The notes under the pieces are model-generated. The model did no database searches. It was not told the DNA's origin and saw nothing but the letters and a program-made list of their open reading frames with translations. A DNA stretch of 5,442 nt from Acinetobacter sp. UBA6641 (lineage in GTDB: Bacteria; Pseudomonadota; Gammaproteobacteria; Pseudomonadales; Moraxellaceae): positions 1-5,442 of the forward strand of contig DKLL01000129.1 of assembly GCA_002455755.1 (NCBI GenBank), in the 5' to 3' direction. This document shows positions 4,916 through 5,442 of this stretch, piece after piece (the first letter of the stretch is position 1; every line of letters starts with the position of its first letter). The translations under genes and the position numbers were made by a program.

Positions 4916-5442
4916 ATGTTAGAAGAATTACAGCGTCTACAGGCGCATATTGGCGTTTTAAAAACGCGGCTTGCGCATTTTAAAAGTGAAAATGATGCCC
5001 TCAATGCTGCCAAAGCAGATTCCAACGAGCACCATCATGCCCAAATTGTGCAAAAAAATGGCATTATTACCCAGAAACAAGAAGAAATAGATAATCTGAG
5101 CGAGCAATTAAACGAAACCCAATCGCAATTCAAGCAATTGAATACCGATGCAGCTTCTTTAGCTGACCGTTATAGCCGTCTGGAAAAAAGCTGTACCGAT
5201 CTTAAAAACCGTTTTCAGGAAATTCTCGCTGAACGTAATGAATTACGTATCATTAAAGAAAAAATGCAAAATGAACAGCGCCTGGCTCAACAGGAAATTC
5301 AGGGTTTGCAGCAGGAACGTGAAAGATTGTTACAAAAAAATGAACATGCCAAGGCTAAAGTTGAAGCCATTATTCAGCGCCTGTCTATTTTAGGCACAGC
5401 TCAAGACCAGCATGCGCAAGAAATTCAGCAACTTGCCCATCC
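4916..5442 (+). CDS. Coiled-coil protein, ZapB-like/TIGR02449-type, runs off the right edge
   Basis: The frame opens at ATG 4916 and stays open for 175 codons to the window end. The product is almost entirely charged and helical, rich in Glu, Gln, Lys and Leu, with heptad-like spacing from residue 1 to at least 155 (for example LEELQRLQAHIGVLKTRL at 2-19). No signal peptide or membrane segment is seen. KNEHAKAKVEAIIQRLSILG (141-160) resembles the C-terminal end of the short TIGR02449 coiled-coil proteins, which in pseudomonads lie between zapA and ygfB. By that position it may be a ZapB-like partner of ZapA at the division septum; this is inference. It is much longer than the roughly 65-70 residues of that family and continues past the motif. 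No clear Shine-Dalgarno precedes ATG 4916. An in-frame TTG at 4889 is possible but also lacks one. zapA is expected just to the right. Confidence 0.75.
   Translation, partial: MLEELQRLQAHIGVLKTRLAHFKSENDALNAAKADSNEHHHAQIVQKNGIITQKQEEIDNLSEQLNETQSQFKQLNTDAASLADRYSRLEKSCTDLKNRFQEILAERNELRIIKEKMQNEQRLAQQEIQGLQQERERLLQKNEHAKAKVEAIIQRLSILGTAQDQHAQEIQQLAH

Noticed and set aside
1..5442. Mobile element, CRISPR, toxin-antitoxin or defence island
   Set aside because: All complete genes are core housekeeping families in a near-standard order. No transposase, terminal repeats, spacer arrays or attachment-site duplication are visible.

Overview
The window looks like chromosomal core DNA from a gammaproteobacterium, most likely Acinetobacter or a close Moraxellaceae relative. 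This rests on moderately AT-rich composition, on the protein sequences, and on the gene order. That order is a short coiled-coil (ZapB-like) gene reading right, with ygfB-pepP-ubiH-ubiI-type genes reading left, which matches the neighbourhood found in pseudomonads and enterobacteria. The genus call is inference from recalled sequence and synteny; no search was run.

Layout from left to right. Positions 1-830 (minus) hold the N-terminal two thirds of a UbiI/VisC-like flavin hydroxylase, cut by the window edge. Positions 827-2035 (minus) hold ubiH, complete, overlapping the next gene by 4 nt (ATGA). Positions 2036-2227 are a non-coding ubiH leader with a consensus -10 box and two dyads. Positions 2228-2333 form the 3' UTR of the next gene, with a good intrinsic terminator and a longer unexplained fold. 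Positions 2340-2579 (minus) encode a small two-helix membrane protein of the DUF378 family. Positions 2580-2757 are AT-rich and non-coding, and 2758-2787 is the pepP terminator. Positions 2802-4136 (minus) are pepP, complete with all metal ligands. Positions 4137-4221 are a short spacer with a tandem 10-bp repeat. Positions 4222-4851 (minus) are a YgfB/UPF0149 protein. A 64-nt divergent control region follows, and a rightward coiled-coil gene starts at 4916 and runs off the window.

Functionally, ubiH and the UbiI-like gene supply two of the three ring hydroxylations of ubiquinone synthesis and are translationally coupled. PepP trims peptides with proline at position 2. YgfB is a small acidic protein with a regulatory role known in Pseudomonas. 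The coiled-coil gene sits where a ZapA-partner division protein is expected. The DUF378 gene, flanked by its own terminators, separates pepP from ubiH.

I see no mobile element, CRISPR array, tRNA, rRNA, toxin-antitoxin or defence system. The most interesting unexplained signal is the multi-helix fold in the 3' UTR of the DUF378 transcript.
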